Made by a program: the position numbers and the translations under genes
The notes under the pieces: generated by a model
The model's input: only the letters and a program-made list of their open reading frames with translations
Databases searched by the model: none
What the model was told of the DNA's origin: nothing
Part shown: positions 42,914 through 54,446 of the stretch, piece after piece
How positions within the stretch are numbered: the stretch's first letter is position 1
Layout of the letters: each line of letters begins with the position of its first letter
Assembly: GCF_014654675.1 (NCBI RefSeq)
Contig: NZ_BNBC01000003.1
Coordinates: forward strand, 229,102-293,101
Origin: Streptomyces spiralis
GTDB lineage: Bacteria; Actinomycetota; Actinomycetes; Streptomycetales; Streptomycetaceae
Length of the DNA stretch: 64,000 nt
Direction: 5' to 3'

Positions 42914-44539
42914 ATGACTTTGCCACACGAACGCGTCGCGGAGACCCTGGCGGCGGTCGCCGGGCCGGAGGCCGTCGCCGCCGAGTTGCTGTGCGACCGA
43001 CATCCGCCGGACGCCGTCGCCGTGCGGGTCGTCGAGCCGGACCTCACCAGCACCGACCTGACCTACGGCGAGCTGCACGACCGCTCCGCACGGCTCGCGA
43101 CCGCGCTGGCCGGGCTGGGCGTCGGGGTGGGCGACCGGGTGGCCACGCTGATGCCCAAGTCGGCCGACCTGGTCGTGGCGGCCCTGGCGATCTGGCGGCT
43201 CGGCGCGGTCCAGGTCCCGCTGTTCACCGCCTTCGCCCGGCCCGCGATCGCCCTGCGGATCACCGGCAACGGCACCAAGGCGGTGATCTGCGATCCGTCG
43301 CAGCGGCCCAAACTCGCCCCGGGCGACGGCATACCGGACGCCCCCGAATGGCGGGTCATCAGCACCGGGGCCGCCACCGGAACCGACCTCGCCCTGCACG
43401 ACCTGCTCACGGCGGAGCCCTGGCCGCACCCCGTGGCCGTCGGCGGCGAAGGAACCCTCGTCGAGCTGTTCACCTCGGGCACGACCGGCGCCCCGAAGGC
43501 CGTACCGCTCCCGCTGCGGGCCGTGGCGGCGATCCTCATGTACCAGGAGTACGGTCTCGACCACCGCCCCGACGACGTCTTCTGGAACGCGGCTGACCCC
43601 GGCTGGGCGTACGGCCTGTACTACGGGCTGATCGGCCCGCTCGCCCTCGGCCGGACCACACTTCTGCTGCACAGCGCCTTCTCGCCCGAGCTGACCTGGT
43701 CAGTCCTGGCGAGGTTCGGCGTCACCAACTTCACCGCGGGCCCCACGGTGTTCCGGGCGCTGCGCGCCCAGACCCCGGCGCGGGCCGAGCCCCTCGCGCT
43801 GCGGCACTGCTCCTCGGCCGGCGAGCCGCTCGGCGCGGACGTCGTCGCCTGGGCCGAGCGGACGCTGGGCGTTCCGGTGCGCGACCACTACGGCCAGACC
43901 GAGCTCGGCATGGCCGTGGCCAACGCCTGGCATCCCGAGGTCGCGGCACCCCTGCGGCCCGGTTCGATGGGCCGTGCGCTGCCCGGCTGGCGCCTCGACG
44001 TGTTGCGGCCGGACGCGGACGAACCCGCGCCGCGCGGTACACCGGGCCGGCTCGCGGTCGACGTGGAGTCGAGCCCTCTGATGTGGTTCACCGGCTACCG
44101 CGACGCCCCTGAGCGCACCGCGGAGCGCTTCACCGCCGACGGCCGCTGGTACCTGACCGGTGACGCGGCGGCCCAGGACGACGACGGCTATCTCACCTTC
44201 GCCTCACGCGACGACGACGTGATTCTGATGGCCGGTTACCGCATCGGCCCGTACGAGGTGGAGAGCCTGCTGGAGCGGCACGAAGCCGTGGCGGAGGCCG
44301 CCGTCGTCGGCGCTCCGGACGACCTGCGCGGCGAGATCGTCGTGGCCCATGTGGTGCTGCGGCAGGGCGCCGAGCCGGGCGACGCGCTGGTCGACGAGCT
44401 CCAGAAGCATGTGAAGACACACCTCGCCGCGCATTCCTATCCGCGTGAGATCCGCTTCGTGAACCGACTGCCCCGCACGCCCAGCGGCAAGCTCCAGCGC
44501 TATCTGCTCCGGGAGAGCGACGGCTCCCGGCAGTCCTGA
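42914..44539 (+). CDS. AMP-binding acyl-CoA/acetyl-CoA synthetase-like ligase
   Basis: A 541-residue adenylate-forming ligase. LVELFTSGTTGAPKAVPLPL is the ATP loop, YGQTELGMAVANAW the adenine-contact region, WYLTGDAAAQDDDGYLTF the ribose aspartate, and PRTPSGKLQRY holds the catalytic lysine. Closest to acetyl-CoA synthetase/medium-chain (ACSM-like) ligases. It would activate a carboxylate, perhaps one released by the esterases encoded just downstream. ATG 42914 follows GGGAG. First gene of the rightward cluster. Confidence 0.88.
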   Translation: MTLPHERVAETLAAVAGPEAVAAELLCDRHPPDAVAVRVVEPDLTSTDLTYGELHDRSARLATALAGLGVGVGDRVATLMPKSADLVVAALAIWRLGAVQVPLFTAFARPAIALRITGNGTKAVICDPSQRPKLAPGDGIPDAPEWRVISTGAATGTDLALHDLLTAEPWPHPVAVGGEGTLVELFTSGTTGAPKAVPLPLRAVAAILMYQEYGLDHRPDDVFWNAADPGWAYGLYYGLIGPLALGRTTLLLHSAFSPELTWSVLARFGVTNFTAGPTVFRALRAQTPARAEPLALRHCSSAGEPLGADVVAWAERTLGVPVRDHYGQTELGMAVANAWHPEVAAPLRPGSMGRALPGWRLDVLRPDADEPAPRGTPGRLAVDVESSPLMWFTGYRDAPERTAERFTADGRWYLTGDAAAQDDDGYLTFASRDDDVILMAGYRIGPYEVESLLERHEAVAEAAVVGAPDDLRGEIVVAHVVLRQGAEPGDALVDELQKHVKTHLAAHSYPREIRFVNRLPRTPSGKLQRYLLRESDGSRQS

Positions 44540-44595
44540 TCCGCGCCCGACTCCCCTGAAAATTCCTCCCTTTCCCCACGTCCCAGGAGGCGACG

Positions 44596-45639
44596 ATGCC
44601 CCACATGGACCGACGTAGATTCCTCACCGGTGCCGCCGCGGCCGCTTCGGCGGTCGCGCTGACGGCCACCCCCGCAGGAGCCGCTGCCCCGCCGGCCCGG
44701 CGCAAGGCCAAGCCGGCACGGCGCGCGGCCGGCACGTTCGGCGACGCCCGCGTGGTGGCCGAGACCTACGTCGACACCCGGACCCTGGACCTCACCATCG
44801 ACTCCCCCGCTCTCGCGGACCCGGCGGTGAAGGTGCGGCTGCTGCTGCCGCCGGGGTGGACCCCGAACCCGGCCCGCACCTGGCCGGTGCTGTATCTGCT
44901 GCACGGCGCGGGCGACGACTACTCGTCGTGGACCCGCTCCACCGACGTCGCCGCGCTGACGCAGGACACCGGCGTCCTCGTCGTCATGCCGACCGGCGGC
45001 CGCGCCGGCTTCTACTCGGACTGGTGGAACCACGGCTTCGGCGGTGCTCCGGCCTGGGAGACGTTCCATCTCGTCGAACTGATACGCATCCTGGAAGGCG
45101 GCTACGGCGCCGGCCCGCGGCGCGTCATCGCCGGTCTGTCGATGGGCGGCTTCGGCGCGATGTCGTACGCGGCCCGCCATCCCGGCATGTTCCGTGCCGC
45201 GGCCGCGTACAGCGGTGTCGTCCACACCACGTACACCGGGCCGCACGACCCGAGCCCGTTCGACGGTCCCGCACTGGTGCGGGGCACCCTCCAGGTGGAG
45301 GGGTTCGACCCGGACGCCCTGTGGGGGGACCCGGCCGTCGACCCGGGGCGGTGGGCGGCGCACAATCCGTACGACCTCGCGTACCTGCTCAAGGACATCC
45401 CGTTGTACGCCTCCAGCGGCAACGGCCAGCCCGGCCCCTTCGAGCCGCCGGGCACACCGGCGGATCCCAACATCGAACCGCTGATCGAGATCATGACCGA
45501 GGCGTTCGTCGACCGCCTGCACCAGGTCGGCGCGAACATCACGGCCAACCTCTACGGCCCGGGCATCCACAACTGGCCCTACTGGGAGCGCGAGTTGCAC
45601 GCGTCCTTCCCGCTCCTCATGAACGCGGCCGGCGTCTGA
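44596..45639 (+). CDS. Tat-exported esterase (esterase D / antigen-85-like fold)
   Basis: A 347-residue alpha/beta hydrolase with a twin-arginine signal (DRRRFLTGAAAAASAVAL, cleavage probably after GAAA near residue 35). VLYLLHGAGDDYSSWTRS forms the oxyanion region and IAGLSMGGFGAMSYAARHP the nucleophile elbow; the histidine is in PGIHNWPYWERE. It would act outside the cell on an ester or acyl substrate. CAGGAGG precedes the ATG, 56 nt after the ligase stop. Confidence 0.88.
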   Translation: MPHMDRRRFLTGAAAAASAVALTATPAGAAAPPARRKAKPARRAAGTFGDARVVAETYVDTRTLDLTIDSPALADPAVKVRLLLPPGWTPNPARTWPVLYLLHGAGDDYSSWTRSTDVAALTQDTGVLVVMPTGGRAGFYSDWWNHGFGGAPAWETFHLVELIRILEGGYGAGPRRVIAGLSMGGFGAMSYAARHPGMFRAAAAYSGVVHTTYTGPHDPSPFDGPALVRGTLQVEGFDPDALWGDPAVDPGRWAAHNPYDLAYLLKDIPLYASSGNGQPGPFEPPGTPADPNIEPLIEIMTEAFVDRLHQVGANITANLYGPGIHNWPYWERELHASFPLLMNAAGV

Positions 45640-45766
45640 CCTGACGCGGACCCGACCGTGAAGAGGCGCGGTTCCGCGCGCCCGGCCTGACACGAGCACG
45701 CGGAACCCCCTCGACGACGCGCCGTCCGTTTCCCCACACAGCCGCGGTCACAGACGCAGACACCTG

Positions 45767-45793
45767 CACCGACACCGACACCGACACCGACAC
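45767..45793 (+). repeat. (CACCGA)n hexamer repeat
   Basis: Four copies of CACCGA plus a partial fifth, in a 214-nt gap between the esterase and CocE genes. A simple-sequence tract that could vary in length. Confidence 0.7.
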
Positions 45794-45853
45794 GCAGCCA
45801 CAACCACAGCCACGCAGGCACAGGACACATCCTGCTCGTGGCGAGAGGCCACC

Positions 45854-47860
45854 ATGAACGCACCCGAACCTCCCCTTGAAGGCCCGGGCCGCCGCTACGG
45901 CGTCGTCGTGCACCGCGACGTCCGCATCCCCACGGCGGATCCCGAAGTCACGCTCTCCGGCGATCTGTTCCTGCCCGAGGGCGCCGCCCCCGCACCGCTC
46001 CTCCTCACGCTTCTCCCCTACCGCCGCGACGTCGCCGCCCTGTCCGGCTCCGCCGCCTTCCGCTGGTTCGCCTCGCGCGGCTATCCGTCGCTGCTGGTGG
46101 ACCTGCGCGGTCTCGGGTCCTCCGACGGCGTGCGCAGGCCACCGTTCCACCCGGGGGAGGCGGACGACGCACTCGACGCCATCGCCTGGGCCGTCCGCCA
46201 GCCCTGGTGCGACGGCACGGTCGGCATGTGGGGCGGCTCCTACGGCGGGATGACGACGATGCGCACCGCGGCCCGGCGCCCCGCCGCACTGCGGGCGATC
46301 GTCGTCCTCGAAAGCACGGACGACCCGGGCCACGACTTCGTCCACCCCGGTGGCACCCGCGGCGCGCTCGGCCCGCTGGGCCTGTGGTCGATGACCATGC
46401 TGCTCGGTCAGCTGCTGCCACCGCTCGACGACTACGCGGACCTGGCCGAGCGGGCGCGCTGGCGCTCCCGCCGGAGCGAGCGCCCGCACCTGCTGGACCT
46501 CTTCGGCCCGGGCCCCGGCGACCCGGTGTGGGACCGAGCGCGCATCGACGCCTCGGCGATCGACGTCCCCGCGCTGTGCTTCGCCGGGTGGCGGGACCTG
46601 TTCTGCGAGGGCACGCTGCGGGCGTACGAGAAGATGACCGGGCCGAAGCGGCTGATCGCCGGACCGTGGCTGCACACCATGCCCAACGAATCGCCGCACG
46701 TGCCCGTCGACTTCCTCGAGCTCGCGCTGGCCTGGTGGGACCGGTGGCTGCGCGACGAGCCGAACGGCGCGGACAAGGCGACGCCCGTCAGCGTGTACGT
46801 CGAGGGAGGCGACGCGCCGCGCTGGCTGGGTCTGCCGGGCTGGCCCATGGGCGACAGCGCCGTTCCGGTGGATCCGGCGACCTGGACGCGCACCGTGGCG
46901 GTGCGGCCCGATCCGGCGACCGGCGCACTCAGCGGCCTGTGGGCCGTTCCGTCCGGGCCCTTCGGTCTCCCTCTCGACCAGCACGACGACGACACGCACA
47001 GTCTGTGCCTGACATCGCCGCCGTGCCGCGTGCCGCAACTGCTGTGCGGGCGTCCCGTGGTCACCGTCACCGCGCCCTGGCCGCGCGTGTCGGTGAAGCT
47101 CACGGACGTCGATCCGATGGGCCGTTCCACCCTGGTCTGCGCCGGTCTGTGGGCCGGGGAGCCGCTCGCCGGCGGCACCGTCGACGTCATGCTCGGTCCG
47201 ACGGCGTACGAGCTGCGTCCCGGACACCGGCTGCGCGTCGTCGTCGCGCCGGGCGACTTCCCGCGTGTCTGGCCCGAGGAGCCGGGGTGCGCGGACGCGT
47301 GGCCCGAGGTGACCGGGCTGGTGCTGCCCGTCCTGCCCGCGGAGCGCGTCGAGAACGCGGACGTGCTCGACTTCCCCGCCCCGGATCCGAGTTCACTCCT
47401 GGAGCTGCTGTCCGTGGCCACCGGCACGACCTCCGAGCGCCCGACCCCGGGCACGGCACCCGTCCCCGCGGCCGCCGCTTCGGCTCCCGGCCCACCCGTC
47501 TGGGAGATCGCCGACGACCACCTCGGCAACACGGTCTCCGTACGCATCGCCCTGAGCGACGACGGAGCCGCCGTACCGCACGCCCACGGCCGCGCCCACC
47601 GCGTGCGCGGCCGGCAGGAGATCACCGCGACGGCCGACCGCGTGCGGCCGGACGCCGCCACCGTCACCGTCAGCGCCTTCGGCGAAGTCCACACCGACAC
47701 CGGTCACCACATCACCGTCGACGCCGACATCACCGCCCAGGCCTCCGGCGTGCGGGCCACCGGCCGGATCACGCTCGACGGTCACCTGCTGTTCGACCGC
47801 CAGTGGACCGCCGGTCCTCCTCACCCGCCCGCCCTCTCTCACCACAGGAGCCCACGATGA
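45854..47860 (+). CDS. CocE/NonD-family hydrolase
   Basis: A 668-residue serine hydrolase. The catalytic domain has DLRGLGSSDGVRRPPFHPGE, the nucleophile in MWGGSYGGMTTMRTAARRP and the histidine in GPWLHTMPNESPH; a C-terminal jelly-roll domain (about 340-660) follows, as in X-Pro dipeptidyl-peptidase/cocaine esterase proteins. No signal peptide. It may hydrolyse an imported ester, amide or acyl-peptide. Its stop overlaps the start of the substrate-binding protein gene as ATGA, tying it to the transporter. Confidence 0.88.
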   Translation: MNAPEPPLEGPGRRYGVVVHRDVRIPTADPEVTLSGDLFLPEGAAPAPLLLTLLPYRRDVAALSGSAAFRWFASRGYPSLLVDLRGLGSSDGVRRPPFHPGEADDALDAIAWAVRQPWCDGTVGMWGGSYGGMTTMRTAARRPAALRAIVVLESTDDPGHDFVHPGGTRGALGPLGLWSMTMLLGQLLPPLDDYADLAERARWRSRRSERPHLLDLFGPGPGDPVWDRARIDASAIDVPALCFAGWRDLFCEGTLRAYEKMTGPKRLIAGPWLHTMPNESPHVPVDFLELALAWWDRWLRDEPNGADKATPVSVYVEGGDAPRWLGLPGWPMGDSAVPVDPATWTRTVAVRPDPATGALSGLWAVPSGPFGLPLDQHDDDTHSLCLTSPPCRVPQLLCGRPVVTVTAPWPRVSVKLTDVDPMGRSTLVCAGLWAGEPLAGGTVDVMLGPTAYELRPGHRLRVVVAPGDFPRVWPEEPGCADAWPEVTGLVLPVLPAERVENADVLDFPAPDPSSLLELLSVATGTTSERPTPGTAPVPAAAASAPGPPVWEIADDHLGNTVSVRIALSDDGAAVPHAHGRAHRVRGRQEITATADRVRPDAATVTVSAFGEVHTDTGHHITVDADITAQASGVRATGRITLDGHLLFDRQWTAGPPHPPALSHHRSPR

Positions 47861-49473
47861 GCACCGCATCCCTCGGCGGGACACTCCCCGCCCGCCTCAC
47901 CGAAGCCGCGGTGCCGGACCGGCCAGGCCTGTCGCGACGGCGGTTCGCGGCCACGGCGACCGTGCTCGCCTCCGGACTGACGCTGACCGCGTGCAGCGGT
48001 GGCGCCGGTTCCGCCGGCTCGGCGACCTCGCACAGCACCCTGCGCATCGGACAGTTCTGGCCGCCGGTCAGTCTCGACCCCGCCAAGGCCGGTGGCGAGT
48101 CGCTGTTCTACCTCAACCCGGCCTACGACCCGCTGATCCACCGCGCCGCCGACGGCAGTCTGCGACCGCGCCTGGCGACCTCGTGGAGGTACCTCGGCAA
48201 GGGGAACACCGCCTTCGAGATCAAGCTCCGTGCGGGCGTGACCTTCAGCGACGGCGCGCCGCTCGACGCCGAGGCGGTCGAGCGGAACATCGCGTACTTC
48301 AAGCAGGCGGCGGGCCAGGCGGCGGCCTTCCTCGCGCCCGTCGCCAAGGTGGAGGCACTCGACGAGCACACGGTCCATCTCGCTCTTTCCCAGCCGCACC
48401 CGCAGCTGCCTGCGCTCTTCACCCAGGACTACTTCGCGGGCAACCTGATCAGCCCCCGAGCGCTCGCCGATCCGGGCGGACTCGCACGCCGTACCTACGG
48501 CGCGGGCCCCTACATGCTGGCTCCGGCGGAGACGGTGGCGGGCGACCACTACACCTACGTGCCCAATCCGAGGTACTGGAACGCGAAGGACCGCCGCTAC
48601 GACAGGATCGTCATCAAGGTCCTGCCCAACGAGAACACCGCCCTCGCCGCGCTCAAGACCGGCCAGGTCGATGTCATCTCCGGAAGCTACGCGATCGCCT
48701 CCGGCGCGGCGCGGGCGGGGCTGAAGGTCGCCTCCAGCCCCAACATCGTGATGGGCATCCAGCTCAACGACCGTGCCGGAAAGCTGTGCCCGCCGCTGCG
48801 TGACGTCCGCGTGCGGCAGGCCCTCAACCACGCCGTGGACCGCCAGAAGATCACCAAGGCGTTGCTCGGTGCCTACGGCACACCCACCGACCAGCCGGCG
48901 GTGCCCGGTCAGGACGGCCACAACGACACCGTCTTCTACCCCCACGACCCGGTCAAGGCCAAGCAGCTCCTGGCCGCGGCCGGGCACGCCGACGGCTTCA
49001 CCCTGCCGGTGGTCGTCCCGTCGACCCCCGCGTTCCCCGGGGAGATCGCCCAGGCCATAGCCGCCGACCTGGAGAAGGTGGGCGTCCGGATGCGGATCAC
49101 GGCGAAGGATCCCGCCGGCGCGGCGCAGGAGATCACCAAGTATCCCGCGTCCACGATGGGTTGGGGTGCGCTGCCGGTCTACTTCATGGGCCGGGGGCTG
49201 TGGCTGCGGGACGCCGTCGGCATGAACCCCTTCCACAGCTCCGATCCCGAACTGGAACGGCTGGACCGGCAGGCGGCCGCCGCGGACGAGAAGACCCGTT
49301 CGGGGCTGGACCGGGACATCGTCCGGCGGGTGGTGGAGCAGGCCTGGTTCCTGCCGGTGTGCCTGAGTCCGGTGTTCCTCTTCCACCGCGACAGCGTGCG
49401 GATCGAGGCGGTGCGGGACAGGCCGTTCCCGAGCGTCGTCGACTGGCGCCCGGCGGCGGGCCCGGGAGCCTGA
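47857..49473 (+). CDS. ABC transporter substrate-binding lipoprotein (family 5, oligopeptide/nickel type)
   Basis: A 538-residue extracellular solute-binding protein with a twin-arginine plus lipobox signal (SRRRFAATATVLASGLTLTA then C). The mature part reads FWPPVSLDPAKAGGESLFYL, RPRLATSWRYLGKGNTAFEI and the family motif VRVRQALNHAVDRQKITKAL-like segment. Family 5 proteins bind peptides, nickel complexes, opines or glycosides. ATG 47857 has CAGGAG and overlaps the CocE stop. Followed five nt later by a DppB-type permease. Confidence 0.9.
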   Translation: MSTASLGGTLPARLTEAAVPDRPGLSRRRFAATATVLASGLTLTACSGGAGSAGSATSHSTLRIGQFWPPVSLDPAKAGGESLFYLNPAYDPLIHRAADGSLRPRLATSWRYLGKGNTAFEIKLRAGVTFSDGAPLDAEAVERNIAYFKQAAGQAAAFLAPVAKVEALDEHTVHLALSQPHPQLPALFTQDYFAGNLISPRALADPGGLARRTYGAGPYMLAPAETVAGDHYTYVPNPRYWNAKDRRYDRIVIKVLPNENTALAALKTGQVDVISGSYAIASGAARAGLKVASSPNIVMGIQLNDRAGKLCPPLRDVRVRQALNHAVDRQKITKALLGAYGTPTDQPAVPGQDGHNDTVFYPHDPVKAKQLLAAAGHADGFTLPVVVPSTPAFPGEIAQAIAADLEKVGVRMRITAKDPAGAAQEITKYPASTMGWGALPVYFMGRGLWLRDAVGMNPFHSSDPELERLDRQAAAADEKTRSGLDRDIVRRVVEQAWFLPVCLSPVFLFHRDSVRIEAVRDRPFPSVVDWRPAAGPGA

Positions 49474-49478
49474 ACGCC

Positions 49479-50416
49479 ATGCTGCGGTTGATCGCACGCC
49501 GGCTGCTGGTCTCGGCCGTGCTCGTCCTCCTCGTCTCACTGCTGACGTTCCTGCTCCAGGCGGCGGCTCCCGGAGACACCGCCCGCACGATCCTGGGCGA
49601 TCACTACAGCCCCGAGGCCCACCGGCTCCTGGCCCACCGACTGCACCTGGACGAACCGGTGTTGGTCCAGTACGCCCACTGGCTGGGCCAGGCGCTGCGC
49701 GGCGACCTGGGCTCCTCGCCGATCAGCGGACTCGACGTCGGCGCGGAGATCGCGGGCCGTCTGCCGGTGACGCTCTCACTGATCGTGTGCACCACCACCG
49801 TCACGGCCGTGCTCGGGGTGGCGCTGGGCGTGCTGAGCGCGGTGCGCGGCGGGCGTATCGGCCGTGCCGTGGACCTGGTGTCGCTGATCGGGTACGCGCT
49901 GCCCGGTTTCTGGCTGGCGCTGGTCCTGGTGGCGCTGCTCGCCGTGGCCGTGCCGGTGTTCCCCGCGACCGGGTACGTGGCGTTCGCCGACGCCCCCGCC
50001 GGGTGGGCGCGCAGTCTCGTGCTGCCTGTGGCCACCCTGGCGCTGCCCGGCATCGCGGTGTTCGCCAAACAGACACGCGACGCGATGCTGGAGGCCCTCT
50101 CCCGGGACTTCGTCACCACGCTGCGCGCCAACGGGGCCTCGCGGGCCTCCGTCGTCCTGCGGCACGCGCTGCGCAACGCGGCCATACCCGTGGTGACGCT
50201 GGTCGGCCTCACCTCCGTCGGCCTGCTCAGCGGCACCGTCTTCGTGGAGGCCGTCTTCGCCATGCCCGGCCTCGGCGGTCTCGCCGCGCAGGCCACGACC
50301 CAGCACGACATCCCCGTGATCCAAGGTGTGGTCGTGGTGTTCACGCTGGTGGTCGTCGCCGTGAACCTCGCCGTCGACCTCGCCTACGCCCGGCTCAACC
50401 CCAAGGTGCGTGTGCC

Positions 50417-50420
<4 letters not shown>
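49479..50420 (+). CDS. ABC transporter permease (DppB type)
   Basis: A 313-residue permease with six membrane segments and the cytoplasmic EAA loop (DAMLEALSRDFVTTLRANGA followed by SRASVVLRHALRNA). LLTFLLQAAAPGDTARTILG at the N-terminus is typical of DppB/OppB/NikB. The ATG lies five nt after the binding-protein stop; its own stop overlaps the next start as ATGA. Confidence 0.92.
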
Positions 50421-52364
<1,944 letters not shown>

Positions 52365-52393
<29 letters not shown>

Positions 52394-53240
52394 GACCGCC
52401 GCGGACGAGGGGCACCCGTACGCTCCTGACACCGCCGTGGCCGCGCGGCCGCCGACCGACGCGACCGAACCGCTGCTGGAGGTGCAGGAGCTGAGTGTCT
52501 CCTACGGGCGGCGCGGCCGGAGCCGGCACCCGCTGCGCCCCGCCGTCGACGGTGTCACCCTGCGCCTCTCCCGCGGTGAGACACTGGGCCTGCTGGGGGA
52601 GTCGGGCTCCGGCAAGTCGACGATCGGCAAGGCGATCCTGGGCCTGGTGCGGCCCGCCGCCGGGCGCATCGTCTTCCACGGCGCCGTCCAGGACGAGGAC
52701 ATCACGCACGCACCGCCCGCGCGGCGCCGCCGGCTCGCCCGGCACATCCAGGTGGTGTTCCAGGACCCGTACGGTTCGCTCAACCCCTCACGCACCATCG
52801 GCCAGACCCTGAGCGAACCGCTGCACATCACGCGGCGGCACACCCGCGGCCAGGCCGCGGCACGTGTGAGCGACAGCCTGAACCTGGTCGGTCTGACCGC
52901 GGACGCCGCCGAGCGCTACCCTGCCGCCTTCTCCGGGGGACAGCGCCAGCGCATCGCCATCGCCCGCGCCCTCGTCCTCGAACCCGACCTGATCGTCTGC
53001 GACGAGCCGACCAGCGCGCTGGACCTGTCCGTGCAGGCCCACGTCCTCAACCTGCTCGTCGAACTCCAGCAGACCCTCGGCGTCGCCTACTTGTTCATCT
53101 CCCACGACCTCGACGTCATCCGCCACGTCGCACACCGTGCGGCCGTGCTGCGCGGGGGAACCGTCGTCGAGGAGGGCACCGCCGACCGGCTCACCACCCG
53201 TCCGTCCCACCCCTACACACGGACCCTCCTGACAGCCTGA
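52365..53240 (+). CDS. ABC transporter ATP-binding protein (DppF type)
   Basis: A 291-residue ATPase: Walker A GESGSGKSTIGKAI, Q-loop VVFQDPYGSLNPSRTI, signature FSGGQRQRIAIARAL, Walker B LIVCDEPTSALDLSVQA, switch FISHDLDVI. A ~35-residue N-terminal extension precedes the domain. GTG 52365 has AAGGAG. Completes the importer with the binding protein, DppB and the DppC-DppD fusion. Confidence 0.92.
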
Positions 53241-53251
53241 GGAGCAGCACG

Positions 53252-54013
53252 TTGCACATCAAGGGAAACGTCGCACTGATCACCGGAGGCGGGTCGGGCC
53301 TGGGCCTGGCGACCGCGCGCCGGCTCGTCGAGGCCGGAGCCACGGCCGTACTCGTCGATCTGCCGACCTCGGACGGGGCGCAGGCCGCCGAAGAGCTGGG
53401 CGACCGGGCGTGTTTCGTCGCGGCCGACGTCACCAGCGCCGAGCAGGTGGCGAGCGCCCTGGACACCGCCGGGGGACTGGGGCCGCTGCGCGCCGTCGTC
53501 ACCTGCGCCGGGGTCCTGCGGGGCATCCGTCTGCCGGCGCAGGACCCGGCCTCCGGTCTCGCCGCCTTTCGCAGCGTGGTCGAGGTCAACCTGATCGGCA
53601 CCTTCAACGTCGTCCAGCTCGCCGCCCGGCGCATCGCCGCGCAGCAGCCGATCGGGGGCGAGCGCGGCGTCGTGGTCACGACGGCTTCGGTGGCCGCGTT
53701 CGACGGGCAGATCGGACAGGCCGCGTACGCCGCGTCCAAGGCAGGCGTCAGCGGAATGACGCTTCCGTTGGCGCGGGACCTCGCCGAGAGCCTGATACGG
53801 GTGGTGAGCATCGCGCCGGGCCTGTTCGAGACGCCCATGCTCGCGGGCCTGCCGGACGCGGCCCGGGCGGCTCTCGGCGCACAGGTCCCGCACCCGGCCC
53901 GCCTCGGCGCCCCGGACGAATACGCCGCTCTGGTGGAGCACGTCCTCACCAACCCCATGCTCAACGGCGAAACCGTCCGGCTGGACGGCGCTCTCCGCAT
54001 GGCGCCCCGCTGA
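53252..54013 (+). CDS. SDR oxidoreductase (3-hydroxyacyl-CoA dehydrogenase type 2-like)
   Basis: A 253-residue classical SDR: ALITGGGSGLGLATARRLVE at the N-terminus, the active-site serine in VVVTTASVAAFDGQIG and the YxxxK in AAYAASKAGV, then RVVSIAPGLFETPML. The pattern resembles HSD17B10/type-2 hydroxyacyl-CoA dehydrogenases, which oxidise 3-hydroxyacyl-CoA with NAD. That fits a beta-oxidation-like step after the cluster's acyl-CoA ligase. TTG 53252 follows GAGGAG; it is 11 nt past the DppF stop. Confidence 0.88.
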   Translation: MHIKGNVALITGGGSGLGLATARRLVEAGATAVLVDLPTSDGAQAAEELGDRACFVAADVTSAEQVASALDTAGGLGPLRAVVTCAGVLRGIRLPAQDPASGLAAFRSVVEVNLIGTFNVVQLAARRIAAQQPIGGERGVVVTTASVAAFDGQIGQAAYAASKAGVSGMTLPLARDLAESLIRVVSIAPGLFETPMLAGLPDAARAALGAQVPHPARLGAPDEYAALVEHVLTNPMLNGETVRLDGALRMAPR

Positions 54014-54087
54014 CGCCCGGCCGGCGTGGGCCGGCCCGCGCAACGGCAGGAGCGACAGGAACAGCGACGGCACTACGAGGTCGTACG

Positions 54088-54429
54088 ATGCTGCCCATGA
54101 TCTTCATCACCGCCAAGTTCCGAGTCCGCCCCGAGCACGCCGACCGCTGGCCCGAGATCACCGCTGACTTCACCAGCGCCACCCGCGCCGAGCCGGGCTG
54201 CCTGTGGTTCGACTGGTCGCGCAGCATCGAGGACTCGACGGAGTACGTGCTGGTCGAGGCGTTCCGCGACGACGAGGCCGGGGCCGCGCATGTGCAGTCC
54301 GCGCACTTCAAGGCCGCGCAGCAGTCGCTGCCGCCCCATCTGGCCGAGACGCCGCGCATCGTCAACATGACCGTCGAGCAGAACGACTGGTCCCTGCTCG
54401 GGGAGATGGCGGTCCCCGGGCAGGAGTAG
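54088..54429 (+). CDS. Antibiotic biosynthesis monooxygenase (ABM/YgiN-like) domain protein
   Basis: A 113-residue dimeric alpha/beta-barrel protein. FITAKFRVRPEHADRWPEIT, EPGCLWFDWSRSIEDSTEYV and VLVEAFRDDEAGAAH then HVQSAHFKAA are the ABM signature, seen in quinol monooxygenases and heme-free oxygenases. ATG 54088 follows GAGG; ATG 54097 is also possible. It is the last gene of the rightward cluster. Confidence 0.87.
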   Translation: MLPMIFITAKFRVRPEHADRWPEITADFTSATRAEPGCLWFDWSRSIEDSTEYVLVEAFRDDEAGAAHVQSAHFKAAQQSLPPHLAETPRIVNMTVEQNDWSLLGEMAVPGQE

Positions 54430-54446
54430 CGGTCCCGCCGGGGCCG

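Noticed and set aside
45755..45820. Short regularly repeated CACCGA/CACAGCC units as a possible CRISPR or satellite array
   Set aside because: Units are 6 bp with no spacers; this is a simple-sequence tract only.
46207..47856. An open frame running far upstream of the substrate-binding protein gene, inside the CocE gene
   Set aside because: It is arginine-rich shadow coding in another frame of the CocE gene; the signal peptide and ribosome site fix the start at 47857.
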